From the NCBI GenBank assembly GCA_014904845.1, contig MU119269.1:124001-188000 (forward strand): a stretch of DNA of 64,000 nt, given 5' to 3'. The DNA comes from Acephala macrosclerotiorum. Its lineage: Eukaryota > Ascomycota > Leotiomycetes > Helotiales > Mollisiaceae. The position numbers were made by a program, and so were the translations under genes. Every line of letters begins with the position of its first letter. Position 1 is the stretch's first letter. Positions 23,777 through 37,168 of the stretch are shown here, one piece after another. Below the pieces are notes generated by a model. The model worked only from the letters and a program-made list of their open reading frames with translations, was not told the origin of the DNA and made no database searches.

Positions 23777-24774
23777 ATGCATTTCTCACCTCTCCTCCTC
23801 AGCGCTCTGTTCGCTCCAGCCGCGGTGCTCGCCCATCCAGGCCACCACGAGACCCTCTCAGTAAAAGAGCACATCCGCCGCGCCGCGCTCTCCAAGCGCT
23901 GCGAAGGCTCAGCAGCAGCAATGAACAAGAAGCGTTGGCTTCGACACAACGAGCGCCACTCCCTCGCCGCCCGCTCCAACACCTCCGTCGTAATAACAAC
24001 CGAAGCACCCTACTACGAAACAATCCAAAACGACACCTGCGTCCTCACTCCCGAAGTTACCTCGGGTCCGTATGTCTGGCCACGCTCCCAGACCTTGAGA
24101 CAAGATATGACTGAAGACCAACTTGGCGTCCCGTTGTATCTCGATATCGGGGTCTTGGATACGAATACGTGCGAACCCTTGGAAGGAGTATTGGTAGACC
24201 TTTGGCACTGCAACGCAACAGGCTCCTACTCCTCCTTCGAAGGTCGCTCTCCTAACACCCCCTTCGCTGAGCTCGTCGCCTCTCTCAACATGACCATCGG
24301 TCCGGGTCTCGACTTGCACACCGACGACACTACTTGGTTGCGAGGAATGTGGCCTACAGACTCCAACGGCATGATGGAAATGAAGACCGTGTTCCCAGGT
24401 TTTTATATTCAGAGGACAATTCATATCCATGCCCAGGTTCATACTAATTGGGTTATTGGAGCAAATGGGACGGTTGTCAGCGATAACACTATCTCGACTG
24501 GACAGCTTTTCTTTGCGGAGGATTTGAGTGAGCAGATTATGGCGTTGGAGCCATATGCTAGTCATACGCAAATAAATCGGACCACGAATGTTGTTGGTGA
24601 GTTCTCCACTTGGTAGTCAAGAAGGTGAAGAAGATCGGCTAATGAAGAGTAGATTCTGTGTATGCTTCTGAGAATACGGCTGGCTTTGACCCGGTGATGA
24701 CTGTCGTGCCGCTTGATGGGGTAGATGTTACGAATGGGATGGTAGCTTATATTACTTTGGGTGTTGCTGCTTAG
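23777..24774 (+). CDS. Secreted intradiol dioxygenase-like protein
   Basis: Non-heme Fe(III) enzyme family that opens catechol rings between the two hydroxyls; secreted fungal members act on lignin- or plant-derived aromatics. Exons 23777-24596 and 24653-24774 give 313 residues; the 56-bp intron uses the second of two nearby AG acceptors (TAG at 24650-24652), which keeps DSVYASENTAGFDP in frame. The ATG at 23777 starts a clear signal peptide (cleavage likely after residue 19, ...AVLA/HPGHH). Family features: TSGPYVWPRS (Tyr 99), a DLWHCNATGSYS strand, GMMEMKTVFPGFYIQRTIHIHAQVH with candidate ligands Tyr 210, His 216 and His 218. N-glycosylation sequons and lack of an N-terminal dimerisation domain fit extracellular fungal members rather than intracellular catechol dioxygenases. 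Confidence 0.9.
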
Positions 24775-27700
24775 ACATCTGGAGTTCATCCGGGCCATTG
24801 CACGGATGTTTTATAAGGAAATGTGGGTTAGGTATACAATTGTCTGTAAATATCTGATTCAATAAGCCTCTTAAAAGCACCCAAGTTTTCATGGAGTCCT
24901 AGCTCTTCCTCCCTCCTCCTTTTTATTTGCTTATTGTCCTTCGACTCCTCAACGCAAGTTCCGCGTACGAACAGACAATATTCTCTCCACATCTCCTCAC
25001 CCATGATGGTTATACCAATCTCCAGGCAGCCACCCCGACCAACTCGGGAGTCTTGTCCTAAGTGGAACTGTCCAAAGCGAGACCCAGACATTTCGATTCG
25101 GAGTCTGCGTATAGGCATCGATGATGAAGGATTCACAGTTTTTATTTGAATCGAGGTGAAAGACCACTGTGTTTGGGAACGACCTGACGGAACTCTTGTC
25201 AGCTTCCTATCCTTTTATTTCCTGACACTTTCGAGGCTTCTTACCAGCCACAGCTCCCCCCTCCCCCAAACCGATTTTTCCTCACAACGCGTCCCCCACC
25301 GACAGCACCCACCTCTTCACTCGTGCATGCAACACCTCCTCCTCCTGAATTAGGTGAGTTGCTATAGATCAATATGTATGTTCCTAGACCGCAGCTAGGG
25401 ACTTGAATTCGGACGTCGCCGTTAGAGGAAGTGTGTTGTTGGTGTGGTCCTGAGGCCAGTTGGCCTGGTGGGCGAAATATGGTCATTATTGAGGCTGGGG
25501 ATGTTATAGAGGTGTGGTGGGATTATTGAAGTAGGGGAGAGATGTTGGAGGATTTTTGCGGGATGTTCGAGGTGAGGCTGAGTGAGATTAGTATGAAAGA
25601 AGAGCAAAGAGCAAGGGGCGAAGGAAGGAAGTTTTCGTCCCTCAGAACTGAGAGCCACGCTCGCCTAGCTCAAGTGTGGAAAATTTCAACTGTAAGCGTC
25701 AAGTCAGAGGCTCTGTGTGGGTATGTGGCGGGCATCTATTCCGTGAAGTGAGACCGAGAGTGTTGAAGGGATGCATGCAAGGAAACCAACTAGGATCTTG
25801 AAGAATATACCCAGAGGGGTAGCTCATGCAAGCAGTGCCTAGTTGGAATATTGTTTCTAGCCTTGACTGCTTCGAAGTGAGTGTGTGCGGGCTATCGGTC
25901 TTGGGGGTTGAACGAGGCTGGAGTAAGGAAGGTGGTAACAAGCGAACGTTGAATTCATATCAATTGAGCTCCATAGATCTTCCAAGGGATCAGAGTATAT
26001 TTGGTTAGAGGAAGAAGCTCCTAAAGGACTCTAAAGTTGAGCAGGACCGACTCACGTGACCACACCCCCTTCTACCCAGGGATCCTCTTAGACCAGACTT
26101 CCAGACACTCGGGACGAACATTCAGGAACATTTTGAAGCTGGCACATCTTCTTTCAACGTTTGCTAGACGTCACAATGAATATCGACAGAACAAAGAAAA
26201 GATCCAAATCGCAACTTCAGTGAAAGGGAAAGTAAAGGTCTTGGTAGTGATGAAGCTTCAAAGACTCAAAATGTTTGGCTTGCCCTTAAGGGTTCGGAAA
26301 GCGAGCAAACTCTACAGGCTTCGTAAGGGAAGGTAAATAAAGAAAAGTGGCAGTCTTTGCATGGAATGGGGTACTTGAACTTATAAAACAACAGGTTTCA
26401 CCTCACCTCACATTCATTCTCTTAAAGCTACTCCCACTATGGATCAGAAAGCAAAGCTAGATTCGACAAGGGAATTTGTCCGCTTCTTGGCAGGCTGGGA
26501 TGGCTGGATGGCTGGCTAGGAGATCCTGAGGCAATTCGCCCCTACATCGACTTCATCAATGGGTCACACTACTCTTCTACTTCAACATAAACGTGTGGAG
26601 ATTGAGGTAGTATGAAATTAAGAGAAACGCCCTGTCCCTAGCTCTTGCTATATTCTAAAAGGCAATCTTCGATACCTTCTATCGTTCTGTGGAATAGTGC
26701 AAAGTTCGAGGTCCGCAATTTCATAAGAAGCCGGTAAAGGCTGACCTCTTGAACTATGCATAGGCTCACTGCCGGAAGAAGGGCGATATCATATCTTGCC
26801 TCACCTAACTTATGGGAGGGCTATCTAGTGAAGATATGCAGAGGAAAGGATAGCTTTGAGGACTAAATTTCGCAATTCGTGAGCACATTTGTGGACGAAG
26901 GGCTGAAGCATCTGGGTATTGATTTATAGTGCTTGATATATGAGGACCATTGGACGTGTGATCTCTATATGCGGAAGAGTGCAGGTGAGGATTACTGAGA
27001 TGTCCGACTTCTTCCGCGGTGTTGGGGATACGGGATCGAGCAGAAGGAAATGTGGGGACTAGAACTTGGGTGAATCAAAGCTGCGTCTCCCACTACATAA
27101 GTTCCGCTTCATTAGTCCTTGACTAAGTAGGGACAATGACCGTGGAACATGATCGAGATCTCGCTACATTGCGCGGTTGATGGGTCTTGCGGAAGTGCCG
27201 AGGGTTTTTCGCTGCCTTGATGCTCGAGTCCCAGAGCAACTCTTAGCAACTGCAAAGAGGTGAGGCATCGTTCTTCAGAAATTGATGTGCAATTTCGACC
27301 AGAATCCACCTTACATATTGCACCCTCCATCTCAAGTTGCTTCTTCGTAGCTTCTGATTCATTGCTTATATGTTCGGCGTTCCTTCCGCTGTCTTCCGAA
27401 GCATGTCGTGACTCGTCGTATCTGAACTTTTGGCGCGCCTTTGCTGTTTGGTCAACGAATTTGAAGGCTTGATGAGAGGGAGAGGTTGGCATCCTGATGG
27501 TCCTTATTTTTGGTATGCCGGAGTCTTGATTTGATTCGTGAAGTCCGGCTAGGTGATGGTGCTCTGGAACTCGACTTCGATCACCCTATCGAGAGCCATC
27601 TTTAAAGTTCCATTTAACATCAAGCAAACTTTCTTGACGTGAGCCAAGACATCTATCCGTAGCTGATACATGATGAACAATTGCTGATGTTGATTTCGGA

Positions 27701-30020
27701 GATGTGAGTTGGGAAGGAGGAGATGCGAGGTGACGTTGACACTGGCGTGAATAAGCAGTTTGCCCCGCTACGTGATGTTCTCGAAAATCGCTCCTTCCTG
27801 CTTTCATTCCCATTGGCTATGAGAATTTCCAAGATAGAAAAGGTTCATCTTGCGAAATTCTTAGATCTACGAGTCTCGTCAATCTCCAGACGACACTTCG
27901 GTGCAAACACGTTTCGACATCATTTCTGGCACTAGCTTAAAGCCATGTTTAAGACGCAACTCAAGATTCACGCTAGTATTCCATTGCTTTTTTATTATAA
28001 TTAAGCGACTCTTTCCCTATTCTCATAAGTCATACAGTAATGACAGAGTTGTTGCAAATTTCTTTCCCTCCAAATTCACCACAATGAAAATCAATTCACC
28101 TTGCACAGATTCAAGCAGCCAGCGCACCGAACATCAGACACTCGGAGCCGGCGGCTGACCATCAGGTCCGAGACGACGACAGTGGCAAATCAAAATCTTT
28201 GCACCCCTGGATCCCATGTTGAACAAGTTCATCACATAAGAAACCGAGCCAAGTGAGTCCCACAGGTCCGTATCGGTCTTCCCATGAAGGCATCTTGAAG
28301 GAGAAATCAGTACAGGTTTTGTGTTCTTGGGAAGAAGAAGTGGCCTGGGTAACATACTTATCACGTATCACGTATCAACCTTCAATCTTGATAACGTCTA
28401 CGCATTTTATGTCTTGCCTCGTTGTCAACGTGGGGTTGGCTGTGACGAGGGTGCAACTTAGTGCTAGCATCGCAAGCATAGAATTGGTGAACTGCATTTG
28501 AGTTGTAGAGAGTTGTCTCGTATATAAACTTGAACCACGAGAGAAGTTTTGTAGGCTGGAAAGGCTGAGTATGGTAGGAATGGTTAGGTGTTATAGCTCT
28601 GGACGAGATGAGATTATTCTAAGACAGTCCTCCCACCTATTATATACCCTTTTGAAATTCTCTAATCTTCACGTGTAGTATTTCAGAATTAGCCCATTGC
28701 ATAACGAAACGGATTGTCCATTTGATGCGATATGAAATCTTCAGTCTCGCCGCACAAATTCCAACATCTTCAACTCAATACCCGAAAGCGATAAATACCA
28801 AATCCTTCAGGGGCAAGATTCCGTCAACGAAAAGAAAGACTTTTTGCACAACGATAATGTTAAACTAGGAGCAAGTTGTTTGCCTATGAAGAACTCTGTC
28901 CGGCAGTTTCTGCAATAGCTTTTGTACAACACTCAGCCCCAAAGATTCATTAAACAGGAGGCGAGGCCCCTGAATGAGGCCTGAAAATTCGTGATGCTGC
29001 CTGGAATTTAGCGAGCTTCAGCTAACTGTGCGGCGCAACACAACGTTGTGTGCGCACAGAGTCTCATTGCAAAGTTTGCTTTCAATCATTGTGTCACAAA
29101 TGGCAAAATTATGCTTTTTGAAGCACAGTGTTGACCCGTAACGGGTGTTTTCTTGCTCTCGGGTCTGGCTGATGCCTGAGACCTTTACCCATCTCCTCGT
29201 TCACCAACTGGCTTTCAGGGGCTAAAAAAGCTAAGCGATGGATCAATTGAAGCCGACGACGGCGACGGGTGAAGAAAAAAAAAAGTTAGCATCAGATTTC
29301 ATAGTGCCAAAGAGCAAAAGAAACTCCGATACCCATGGTTGGGTATTGGAGAAGAAACCCCTGGCCTCCTGGCCGGGTGGGATTTGCTTTTTGGAGGAGG
29401 GGAGGCGATTCGGGTTTGGCGGCCAAGGGATTTGAACCCAGGTAGCAGGCACCACGGATGTGCTGTTTTGTTGTTAGTTGCGAGATTAGAAGTTGAAGAG
29501 ATGTGAACTTACGCGTTGATGAGGTGCCTTTGCTGAGAAAATATTTGCCTTTTCAAATATATATCAGGTACTGTCGTGAAGCCGAGAATCAGTGGATGAG
29601 GGAAATCGGCTTAGGCATTAGCCGCCAACTTTCAGTGGGTTGTGTCGGTTGTCAGCGCACTCGTCGCTAAAATTCCAGGCTATTCGTGTCTGGAACTCGA
29701 AATGTCAAACACTTGCCTCAACTGCCGTGCTTTCACGTTTAAATCTTCCGCGCACGCTGTACAGTACCACCTTCAAGATTGTGTCAGAAATAAAAGAGGA
29801 ACAAATAATAGCCTTATACAGTCAATTAAGATCTACACGCGACTGTTCATTCAGCCAACCCAGCCACCCTCGCTAACGTCCTTTTGCGGGGGTTTATGTA
29901 ACTACTTGAGGCTGGCGTCAAGTCAAGCGGCGGTGGCACAGCATTACGAAACCTCAGCTCTTGAGACCTCGCATCTCCTTCAATCACTCCTTTTACAAAC
30001 TTACACACGACGAATACATC
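24775..30020. other. Gene-poor region, 5.2 kb
   Basis: No supported gene. Minus frames 27112-27492 and 27586-27813 are the longest neighbours that might belong together, but no domain or clean splice is visible. Near 28360 a TATCACG word is tandemly repeated. At 29420-29445 the minus strand reads like a tRNA T-arm, but the rest of a tRNA is absent. The last 300 bp before 30021 are the upstream region of the HEAT-repeat gene. Confidence 0.35.
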
Positions 30021-33000
30021 ATGAATGTCTCAACATTGCTCCGGGAATTTGAGGACCTCAATCACTCCAAGCGAGTGAGGCGCATGGTCGAGATCGGGAG
30101 ACATTCCAAAACCAACGCAGCAGCGAGAGCCACCATCAACACCCTCGCTGACTCATCGTCATACGAACAGCAAGCCTTGAGCTTGGAAACCTGCTATGGA
30201 AGTCGAGGTGTTACAATCGCGAAGCAAGCCCTTGCATCGCCCTCGAGATTTTTAAAAAAGCGAGCTCTCAATCTGATTAGTCTACTAGGGACCGACGATG
30301 AATTCCTCGATGCTCTCAAATTAGCTCCAACATACCTCCAGATTCATACCATTCGACGTTTTCGAGATGCCCGCCGACACAGACAAAGGCTTCACGTAGT
30401 TGAATCGTTCCTCGAAGACCTTGAGCAGACGAATAGCGATCCGAGTCTTTTTCAAAGTCTTCTTCCTCTTGGCAGCAGAGAAATCTTGGACCGACATCTT
30501 GCCAGACTGCTTGATCATTTTTCGTTGATTGATTGGTCTCATTTGGCAAAATATCACCCTGAAATTACCTAGAAAGCTCTACAGAACTGGGTAAATCGGT
30601 CTAGTGAGGACGATCATCAACTCGTTACTACCATCAACCATGTCCTCACTCAATGGCTGGCCCATGAATACGATATCGACTATGCTGTTGCTCTCTTCGA
30701 AGTTGGACTGAAGAAGATCTCTATGTCACGACTTCCCATCCGGGCCTTGTCAGCGAAACGTCCAGAGAAAGTGTTCCAAATTATACTGGATCACGACGAG
30801 GATGCTGGAGACGAGATATTGGAAAGGATGAAAACAAAGGCCCTTCGACATCTTCCAGTCCCGCAATTTCTCAAATTATTCGAGCGCTATCCGGATATCA
30901 TAGACTCATGGAACTCTCCCAATAGCTTCGATGGCCTGACATTCGAGCAGCGAAAAGCACTCTATCCGATCGTCAGAGTGGGGTGGCGGGGTCAAGGAGG
31001 AATACTCGACAGGATCAGTCTCGAAAAGTTACCGACCGAGGACCGCATCAAGGAAGCGCGTCGACACATGACCAGCAGCAAGTTCGTTGCAAAGCCCGAA
31101 GGGAAGATCAAATACATCGCTATGCTGCCGTGGGATGAGGCAATGGAACTACAGACCCCTTTCCTCCGATCTAGCGATCCAGATATCCGCTCGTCAGCGC
31201 TCAAATGTCAAATCGCTGCTGCTAAGTTCGACGACTCGCACCTGAGTGATGCACTGCAGATGGCTTTGGCGCGCAAGAATGAGCAAGATCCGGTCAAGAA
31301 GGAGATTGTGGCAGGATTAGTTGAGATCCCGGCTTCAAGATGGAAGAGCATTCATTTACATGACCTCGAAGCTATCTTACGGAATTTACTTGATACTTCC
31401 GACACGTCTACCGCAACACTGTATTTGATGACAGAATTGGTGACGAGAATCCTGTCATTCCATCTTCCTTGGGCGTCAAAACAGCTCAGAATCATAGTCA
31501 ATGAGCGCGGTCCTCATATACGGAGGTTTGAATTAACCGGAATCAACGCGGTGAACTCTGTGATTGCACACGTAGCACACGAGATGTCACCAGTTCTGAC
31601 GAAATTGCACAATCGAAAAGATACAGGCGCTTTGCAAAATATCATTTCAGGATTTGGAAAATACTGCAAGTATTGGCCTGAGCTTTTGGATGTTTGTCTA
31701 AAGATTCTGTATGACCCTGAGCTTGGGGATTTCTATTGGCGCATGATAGGTGTTCTGAAGAGAAACCAGCCTCGAACGTGGAGCCGTATCATCCCATCCC
31801 TGTTTACGGGTGAGAGGGAGAAAGCATGTACAAATGGAGAAATAGTAGAATACGCTCATCTGAGGCAACAGAATCTTCTCTGGAACTATCTCAAAGCTGA
31901 AGGAGATATCTCGGTGGCAAGGAGAGAAGCGCTGAAGGCAAATATTGGCACTAGCAGGTATGGCTTCTGGCGATGGACCCAATCTCAACAGGATAAACTT
32001 GCAGAGATCTTACTCGAAGAGATCAAAGACGAAAATTTGGAGTCCGACAAGAAAGTGGGCAACATCAAACAACTCAGCGCCCTGGCTTTCGTGAACACGA
32101 AGCATCTGATTGAGCTGGCAAACGATGATGAACACCCCATCATCCAGGAAGCGGCATTGAGGGCTCTAGGGAAGTTAGATGCAGGCCAAGGAGTTCCAGT
32201 ACTTGTTGAAGCGCTGTCAGACAAACGGGCTCGAATCGCAATCTATGCGCTACGTACGGTCCTCAAAACCATGGCGAAAGCAGACGTCTTCTCTCTCCTC
32301 AAATCGGTTCCCCTTACAAAAGTCACCGTCGCCAAGGAAACTCTGCGTCTGATTGGAGAGCTTGAAACCGACGAAGCTTTCAAGTACCTGTTGGAAAAGG
32401 GAAAGGAGAAGCTTCATGCCGACGTCCGCCTCGCTCTTTTCAAAAGACTACTCTCTTTCACCGACCGCGACGAAACATGGGCATTCTTCCAGCACACAGC
32501 CGAGGATCCCGAACCCGACATTGCAAAGATAGTAGCTACCATTCCCGAAGACGGACTTTCGACGCATTCAAAAGAGCTTCTGCTCAAACTACTCCTTCAG
32601 CTCCTCGCCCACCCCGATCCTGTCGTCCGAGTACACACCTTGAAACGCTGTGGAGTCCATCCTATCCATGACCCAGAAAATGTCCTCGCTCCTCGACTCT
32701 TTGAACTCGTTCATTCCATAATCGAGGATGAGGCGGAAGCTGCCTCGGTAGCGATCTTCAAGACATACGCCACGTCGAACGTCGAGCTGATAGGAGATAC
32801 ATATCGCAAGCTTCTAAAACACAGGAAGACGCTTCAAGTCTTCCATGGAGAGTATTGGTTCGTTGCACTGGGAAGGAAGAAGAACTTCAACCTGGTCACG
32901 CACATGATCTTGAAAGTTCTGAAGAAGGATCGCTTCTCAGTTAAGATGCGAGTCAAGCTCATGTTCGAAGCGCTGTATTGGGATGAAATTCGACCTTATC

Positions 33001-33341
33001 TTTTCGAGATCGTGCCAGAGCTGCATGCTGATGCATTGGTTGAGATGGAGGGAGCTATTGAGGATAATATGTCGAGGTGGAAGAGGAGTAAGGATAATTT
33101 GCTGGATGCTGAGTTGGAGATGGCGAAAAGTGAGGACGAGAGGGCAAGGAGGCTGGCATTGTCGTTGTTGATTGGTGGGGTGGATGGGGATAAGGGGTGG
33201 ACTAGAGAGGAGCGTGACAGGCTAGAGAAGTATAGGGAAGATACGTCGCCATTGGTAGCTGAGAAGGCATGGGATTTTGAGATTGATGAAGAGAGCAACG
33301 AGTTGGATGGCGAACAGGAAAAGGATGAGGCTAGAACATGA
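30021..33341 (+). pseudogene. HEAT-repeat-like protein interrupted by one in-frame TAG
   Basis: One long frame without introns, about 1,106 codons from ATG 30021 to the stop at 33341, interrupted only by TAG at 30570-30572 (context HPEIT-stop-KALQNW). Both sides of the stop are coding-like and in the same frame, and no splice-site pair of normal length removes it. The protein is built of helical pairs resembling HEAT/ARM repeats (for example ALRALGKLDAGQGVPVLVEAL, IAIYALRTVLKTMA, PDPVVRVHTLKRCG), which usually act as scaffolds. The C-terminus is acidic (ESNELDGEQEKDEA). I do not recognise a named orthologue. Options are a recent nonsense allele, a sequencing error, or readthrough. A product starting at a later ATG (30723) would still be 872 residues. 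Neighbours give no functional clue. Confidence 0.75.
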
Positions 33342-33505
33342 CAGAAGAAACAAGATAGAAAGAAACTTGACACGTGCATAATCGGTGTCTAAAAGAAGGG
33401 TGAACATTCAGGAACATGCTGAGTTTTCGATGGTGAAAACGACAAGTACTTATCTACATTATGAACGTGTGGGAAAATAAGGACGAAATATTCTTAACTT
33501 CCGCC

Positions 33506-35744
33506 TTACATCTCCATGACCCTAACATGCTGCAATCTCTTGAAATCCCCCAGCTTCTGATTGTCCATCATCAACGATGGCCCATGCCTCATTATCATTC
33601 TATTACTCACACCCTGTCTAATCAACTCATTTTTAACCTGGCGAACAGTTGTAGTGGGACCAACATCAGGAATATTAATCGTAACGTGAAAACCTGCATT
33701 GAGCCACGTAGCTTTCTTCTGAACAATGCAAGGCAGTGGGTTGGGTACCGGGTGTAAAGGACCATTCGCTCCTGGATTGGGGCCCGGATTGCCGGCTAGA
33801 GGTGGTATGGGAGCTAGTGTTTGTTGGTTCATGGGGTTCATGGGTGGAACCACTGGGATTTGAACAGCAGCATTCACTGCCTGGGCGTATCCTGGACGGG
33901 GGGCCGGTGGGGGTCCCACCGCCGCTGCCTGAGTAGCAGCCTGAGCGAATAAAGGAACAGGAACATTTGCTGCTTGTGCCGTTGGCCTAGGCATAGGGGG
34001 CGGCGGAGGAGGTTTTCTCTGCGGCGGCTTTTGTCTGGAGTACCACCTTTGCGAAAGTTGAGGCTCTTGATAAGGCGGGAAAGACGCAGCCAAGTTAGCT
34101 CCCATAGCCAATAGTTGTGCAGTCATCTGATCGCCAGTTCGCTTGACGAGCTCCTCAACCCCAATTCTGTAAGCTGGCATGCAGATCAAGCATTCGGCGA
34201 CAGCAGCTCGAAGTGCTTGGCTATACATATATTGTTGAGGGTTGTTTTCGGCATCGATATCTTGCCGGCTGCCGAGAGTAGCGCCAGCGCTTCGAAGACG
34301 TTGGGTCATACCTGATTGGTAACACTGTAGACGACCTCGCTGAGTGCCGTCCCAGATAGGTAACATGTCGATTGGTTCGTGCATAAGAACCCACATTATC
34401 AAGCCTATCTGCCAGATATTGCTGGCCGTACCATAGCGAGGTCTTCCTACTAGATTTCTGGATGGCTGCCAAATTGTCAGCAGACGAATCTGGGTTATGT
34501 GAAGGATATTCTTACACTGATCCACGGTCGTTCTCTTGGGTAAATACTAACAAGTGCTCTATGGTTCAGGTGTTGTATTTGCTCCTATTTGTTGATTAGT
34601 CAGCGCCTTGAGATATCTTCTCATAAATCGGAGAGACGCTTACGGGCAATTGCCACTGGGTTGTTCCAACATGCGAAAGAGAATCTAGATAAATTTGGTT
34701 TTGGAAATTTGGAGTTTCTTCTGCGAGTCCCAGATCAGAAATCTGGTGTTGGTGTCAGTACTTTGTTGCGCGATCGACGAATGCGACTAGCCTTGAACCC
34801 TGGCGCATTCCTATGCTCTGTATCCCTCATAATTTCGCTAACCAATACTGAGGAATTTTGTTAGCATGGCTAATATGAAGTCATATTTCAAAACTTACCA
34901 TTATCGAGCTTCAAATCGAGATGCGCAATCTCCTTGACGCCCCACCTAGGCTGGTTCGTTTCCTCACGGCCATGGTGCATCACTAAACATCCACGCGCCA
35001 GACAGTGGAAGATTTTCCAAAGTTCGGGTTCTGGGACACTCGATGGAACAGCTCTGTAACTTCATCAGCAATAGTCCCATAACAGTTTGAAAGGACGTAC
35101 TTTTGGTAATAGTTGCTCCAAAGCCAGTTGTGCAGATCACCACCTGCACAGTACTCAAGGAATATCCGATGAACGACGCCATGATCGAAGTCATCGGTTC
35201 CCCCACCCATATCTTCATAAAGATGACGATACATTCTCAAGATGTGCGGTGAATTTGATTGTTGGAAAAGCATGAGCATCTTGGCTTCAGTTTCAAGTCC
35301 GTCACCCCATTTATATGTTGGACCTTTCACAACCGCCTGCTTGACCGCAACGTCTTTCAGTGCCCTCTGAGCACGATCAGGGCCATCATAGGTCCAATGG
35401 CCAACCAAACCTTGGCCACCCCTACCGAGAACTCTCACAGGCTTCCAACTCTTGCCAACGCGATCTTTCCAATTACGTTCGGTCTGCAGCCATTGAGCTT
35501 GGGCCTCCTTTCTGGGTTTTGCCGCTTGGACTTTGCGAAATGCTTGGATAGTTGAATAATTCCACTGCCAATTGTTTGCAGGATCCGAATCTTTGAGTTC
35601 TGGGACCGGTGGGAGAGGGAGGACTGGAGCGAATACTGCTGGAGGCAGTCCTTCCTCTGGTGGTGGAATCGGGGCAGCATTTGGTGGATTGGGATTTTGA
35701 GGTGGCGGATTCATCCTCAGAGGGTTTAAAGGCGGTTGATTCAT
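33506..35744 (-). CDS. Protein kinase with proline-rich linker and ubiquitin-like C-terminus
   Basis: Six exons (35744-35101, 35053-34899, 34847-34792, 34742-34644, 34584-34516, 34465-33506) join to 660 residues. The N-terminal ~50 residues are Pro/Asn-rich. The kinase domain shows a glycine loop VLGRGGQGLVG (about 105-115), lysine in VAVK (135), a catalytic loop HLDLKLDN (259-266) where Leu replaces the HRD arginine, DLG (288-290) in place of DFG, and GTASNIWQIGLIMW as the F-helix Asp-equivalent region with Asn instead of Asp. A Pro/Ala/Gln-rich linker follows, then a final ~65 residues resembling a beta-grasp ubiquitin-like fold (HVTINIPDVGPTTTVRQVKNEL ending KLGDFKRLQHVRVMEM). One intron (34743-34791) has a GC donor (GCTAGT). 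The frame stays open upstream to 35978 (GTG), with no better ATG in frame. Activity may be weak or altered. Confidence 0.75.
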
Positions 35745-37168
35745 CCTCGCAGCATTATGATATGCAAATTTGGCGGCATATGTGGGTAAGTTGAGGGAGG
35801 GAGACGATGTCTCTAGAAATCTGGAAAATGCTAAATACAATAGCGAATTTCGGATTAGAATGACAGCAATAATAGAAAGCGATGGCTTCATAATTGGTTC
35901 CTTTGTGGATCGATCGCACTCAACCTCGCAATTGTTCCGTTTGCCGCAAGAGTATCGACGCTTGCAGAAGTGAGACACATAAATCCGCTTTCGTCATTGG
36001 TCGGAATCGTAGAATGTGATCGGAAACAGAAAATAGCATTCGTATTGTACGGAGAGCAGAATTATAGAATTGAGTTCTAATGGATAATAAGGACATGATA
36101 CGAATTCTGAAGTTCGCTTCTGCTGAACGACTTTGCACCGTGATAGGCTGTGTCACGTGTGATCAATTTAACCACCGGAGCAAGAACTTTAGCTCATCGG
36201 CTGAATAGAAACGCTGAAGCTGAAGGATCATTAAAATGCATAAATAGTGTAGGATTATAGACAGATCGATAGAAACGAGCTTCGAATCAAATCATAACTT
36301 GGTGATAATGCACGTGAAAGCACGAGAAATTTCAGGCCGCAAGCTAAGGCAGCAATTCCTAATTACGTCAGCTCGAAGAAGGTCGACACATCATGACAGC
36401 ACATCAACATTGAGGAACGAAGAATCAAAACAACTCTACCTTCACATCGCAGATGGCAATCTGGCGCCTACTCCGTTCATTGCTCTTTTCTGCCGGTAGT
36501 CCCAGCTTCGAAGTTTCAAGGGACGTGGGACTTTTGAAGGGCCAAACCTGCCATTGTTGTGTGGGACATTGGTGCTCTTCGCAATGGGTTTTCAGATGAG
36601 CCGCATTACGACGCCTTCTGTCCGGCTTTCGTTGATGGCGTTGTACAGTACTAGTACATTGTAGGATCGAGTCGTGGCGGGTCCTCTCAAGGATATCAAG
36701 TGAATCTTCAGGATTTGCGTGAAGGGGAAGGTTCTGGCAGGTCGAGAAGTGGAACTTGAAGATCTTTAGGCAGAAAGCGTGTGTTTCTGAATCTGCTACA
36801 ACTGCCCAATCTAGAAGCATTTCCCGAAAACTCCAGCGGGGAAATTGGATGGCCGACTCAAGTGGCGCATGAGACACGTGATGTGGCGTTAAATCTTATA
36901 TCCGACCTGGTAAACAACTCGTTATTGGCTGAAGACCCGGATGCTGGCGTGGCGAACGCTGGAAGGATACTCTTCTGGTGGAATTTACACGCGCGAATGC
37001 GAGGTGTATTTGGGCTTGGATCTGTCATATCAAAAGCCAAGATGATCATGTATAAAGGGTGTCCTCGATTAAAATCCCCATATCTCGACAATATCTTGAA
37101 CCAGACAACTCAAATCCTATCAAACACTCAACATCCTTCTACACTTGAAACTCTGCCACACCACAAGC
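35745..37168. other. Intergenic region between kinase and SDR genes
   Basis: Contains a CACGTG word in GTCACGTGTGATC (about 36152-36164). A plus-strand frame at 36781-37284 is open but domain-less and overlaps the SDR start in another frame, so it is not called. Confidence 0.35.

Noticed and set aside
29400..29530. tRNA-like T-arm (GGTTCAAATCC on the minus strand) with an apparent GTAAGT...ACAG intron upstream
   Set aside because: The arms around the T-loop do not pair fully, no matching 5' acceptor strand or D-arm exists, and a spliced protein reading has no start codon in frame.
35745..35978. N-terminal extension of the kinase including a hydrophobic stretch
   Set aside because: The extension begins with GTG and has no ATG with better context than 35744 that also fits the proline-rich start; kept as a possible alternative only.
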